Positions 5,818 to 7,240 of a DNA stretch of 7,240 bases are shown piece after piece; within the stretch, counting starts at the first letter, position 1; the number at the start of each line of letters is the position of its first letter. The DNA comes from Sediminibacterium ginsengisoli. GTDB taxonomy: Bacteria; Bacteroidota; Bacteroidia; Chitinophagales; Chitinophagaceae. Position numbers and translations under genes: made by a program. A model generated the notes under the pieces. That model saw only the letters and a list, made by a program, of their open reading frames with translations, made no database searches and was not told where the DNA came from. The stretch is taken from assembly GCA_945860335.1 (NCBI GenBank), contig CAMAQW010000082.1:1-7240 (forward strand). The letters are read 5' to 3'.

Positions 5818-7240
5818 ATGAAAAAGAATCTATTATACATTTTGATGGCAGCAGGTCTTGTTCAAATGACCTCATGCGCCAAAGAAAATTTTGTAAATCC
5901 GGTTCCTACCAACGTAATTTCTGATCTTACTGCATTTGATAGTAAGGATAGAGTTGAAGGTCAGGTAAGAGCTATTTATGCCTCTATTAAAAATTCAGGT
6001 ATGTACGGTGGCCGTTACCAAATATTTAACGATATCCGTGGCGGTGATTTTATGAATGAAAGAACCAACGTTGTAACTGGTTTTGATGTTTGGAACTATA
6101 CACCATCAAACAGCTCTACGAACTCTGTTCAAAACCATTGGTCAAGAGCCTATTATGTAATTAACTTAGCAAACGTTTTTTTAGAAGGCATGACCGCTAA
6201 AGGAACTGCAGTTGTTGGAACAGCACTATCAGCTAATTACCAAGCAGAAGCTCGTTTGTTAAGAGCGTTAAGTTATTACTCATTACTACAATTGTATGCG
6301 CGTCCTTTTTGGGATGGTAATGGATCTAAACCTGGTGTTCCAATGCGTTTAAAAGGTAACACAGGTTCTGATGATTATGCAAAAGCAAGAGCAACAGTAG
6401 CTGAAGTGTACACACAAATTTTAGCAGATTTAGATTATGCTGAAACAAATTTACCTTCAACCTATAGCACCGCTTTAAATAATACTATTCGTGCACACAA
6501 GAATACGGCTATTGCACTTAAAACAAGGATTTATTTAAGTATGGGTCGTTATTCAAATGTAATTACTGAAGCAAATAAAATTGTAAGTAGCGCAGCGCCA
6601 TATACTGCAGCATCTGGTGTAGCACATGCATTACAAGCAGATATTACGAATGTATTTAAAGCGCCTTATACAACTACTGAGTCTATCTTATCAATGCCAT
6701 TTGCATCTAATGAAGCACCAGGTACACAAAACCAATTAGGCTACTACTATGGTCCTGCGGCATTTAATGGTGGTAATGGAGAGTACTCTATGTTACCTAC
6801 TGGTGTTATTGCAGATGCTGGATGGAAAGCAACCGATAAGAGAAAATCTATGATTGGTGTGTTTGGTGGTAAAAGCTACTTAACAAAATATAGTGTAGCT
6901 TCTATCTTTACAGACTATGCACCTGTTATCAGATACGCTGAGGTGCTACTTAGTCTAGCAGAAGCAAGAGTGCGTTCTACAAATACAGTAGATGCTCAAG
7001 CTATTGCTCTATTAAATGCAGTACGTGGTCGTTCTGATGCATCAACTGTTTTTACAGCTGCTAATTTTGCTAACGCAACAGCATTAGCAGATGCAATCGT
7101 AAATGAAAGACGTATTGAATTATTAGGAGAAGGTGTTAGAGGTACTGATATCACACGCTTAGGACTTCCTTTACCGGCTAAGCCTGGTGTAGCTGAAATT
7201 AAAGCAGATGCACAACAGTATATCTGGCCGATATCTTCTA
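5818..7240 (+). CDS. SusD/RagB-family outer-membrane lipoprotein, 3' end cut by window
   Basis: This is the surface-exposed substrate-binding lid that pairs with the upstream SusC barrel. The start gives a lipoprotein signal peptide (MKKNLLYILMAAGLVQMTSC) with the acylated Cys at residue 20; Met at -3 makes the lipobox slightly unusual. The N-terminal SusD-like helical/TPR region contains QAEARLLRALSYYSLLQLYA (142-161), the common ALR-x-x-YY pattern. The C-terminal RagB/SusD region has PVIRYAEVLLSLAEARV (369-385) and NERRIELLGEGVRGTDITRL (429-448). The latter matches the usual ERR-x-EL-x-x-EG-x-R-x-x-D-x-x-R core, but with Gly where an aromatic residue often follows the Arg. The visible 474 codons end in YIWPISS; SusD proteins carry a similar WPIP-type motif shortly before their C-terminus, so probably only a few tens of residues are missing. 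It follows susC by 24 bp with no terminator between. Ligand is unknown. Confidence 0.96.
   Translation, partial: MKKNLLYILMAAGLVQMTSCAKENFVNPVPTNVISDLTAFDSKDRVEGQVRAIYASIKNSGMYGGRYQIFNDIRGGDFMNERTNVVTGFDVWNYTPSNSSTNSVQNHWSRAYYVINLANVFLEGMTAKGTAVVGTALSANYQAEARLLRALSYYSLLQLYARPFWDGNGSKPGVPMRLKGNTGSDDYAKARATVAEVYTQILADLDYAETNLPSTYSTALNNTIRAHKNTAIALKTRIYLSMGRYSNVITEANKIVSSAAPYTAASGVAHALQADITNVFKAPYTTTESILSMPFASNEAPGTQNQLGYYYGPAAFNGGNGEYSMLPTGVIADAGWKATDKRKSMIGVFGGKSYLTKYSVASIFTDYAPVIRYAEVLLSLAEARVRSTNTVDAQAIALLNAVRGRSDASTVFTAANFANATALADAIVNERRIELLGEGVRGTDITRLGLPLPAKPGVAEIKADAQQYIWPISS

Noticed and set aside
1..7240. CRISPR array, tRNA/rRNA gene, insertion sequence or phage genes
   Set aside because: I see no regularly spaced repeats, tRNA-like cloverleaf, transposase or terminal inverted repeats; coding regions account for nearly all the window.

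Overview
The window looks like chromosomal DNA from a low-GC member of the Bacteroidota, probably Chitinophagaceae-like. Evidence for the phylum is a complete SusC-type receptor followed directly by a SusD-type lipoprotein, signal peptides of the 'A|Q' style, A/T-rich leaders without Shine-Dalgarno sequences, and weak matches to the Bacteroidota promoter consensus (-33 TTTG, -7 TAnnTTTG). The family-level placement is an impression from protein style and was not tested.

Layout: (1) Bases 1-2133, plus strand: a FecA-like TonB-dependent outer-membrane receptor that lacks only its first residues, since the window opens at about the signal-peptide cleavage site. (2) Bases 2145-2471, minus strand: a 108-residue single-domain XRE/Cro-CI-type DNA-binding protein, convergent with the receptor (11 bp apart). 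(3) Bases 2472-2658: a 187-bp, very A/T-rich divergent intergenic region with candidate promoters in both directions, a 12-bp perfect palindrome, an 18-bp near-perfect palindrome and a repeated ATTTAAC heptamer. (4) Bases 2659-5793, plus strand: a complete 1044-residue SusC/RagA-family receptor. (5) Bases 5818-7240, plus strand: a SusD/RagB-family lipoprotein that runs off the right edge, probably within a few tens of residues of its end.

The SusC and SusD proteins should form one outer-membrane nutrient importer, with the SusD lid capturing substrate and the SusC barrel taking it up using TonB energy. The window contains no glycanase, protease, sulfatase or other enzyme that would identify the substrate. 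SusC lacks an N-terminal STN signalling domain, so it is not expected to talk to a FecR/ECF-sigma pair. The only regulator in view is the XRE protein, which is divergent from susC. Local control of the susCD pair and of its own gene is plausible but inferred. The FecA-like receptor appears to be a separate unit, most likely for a ferric chelate. I see no evidence for a wholly new system. The most unusual point is the XRE regulator and its palindrome-rich control region next to a susCD operon.
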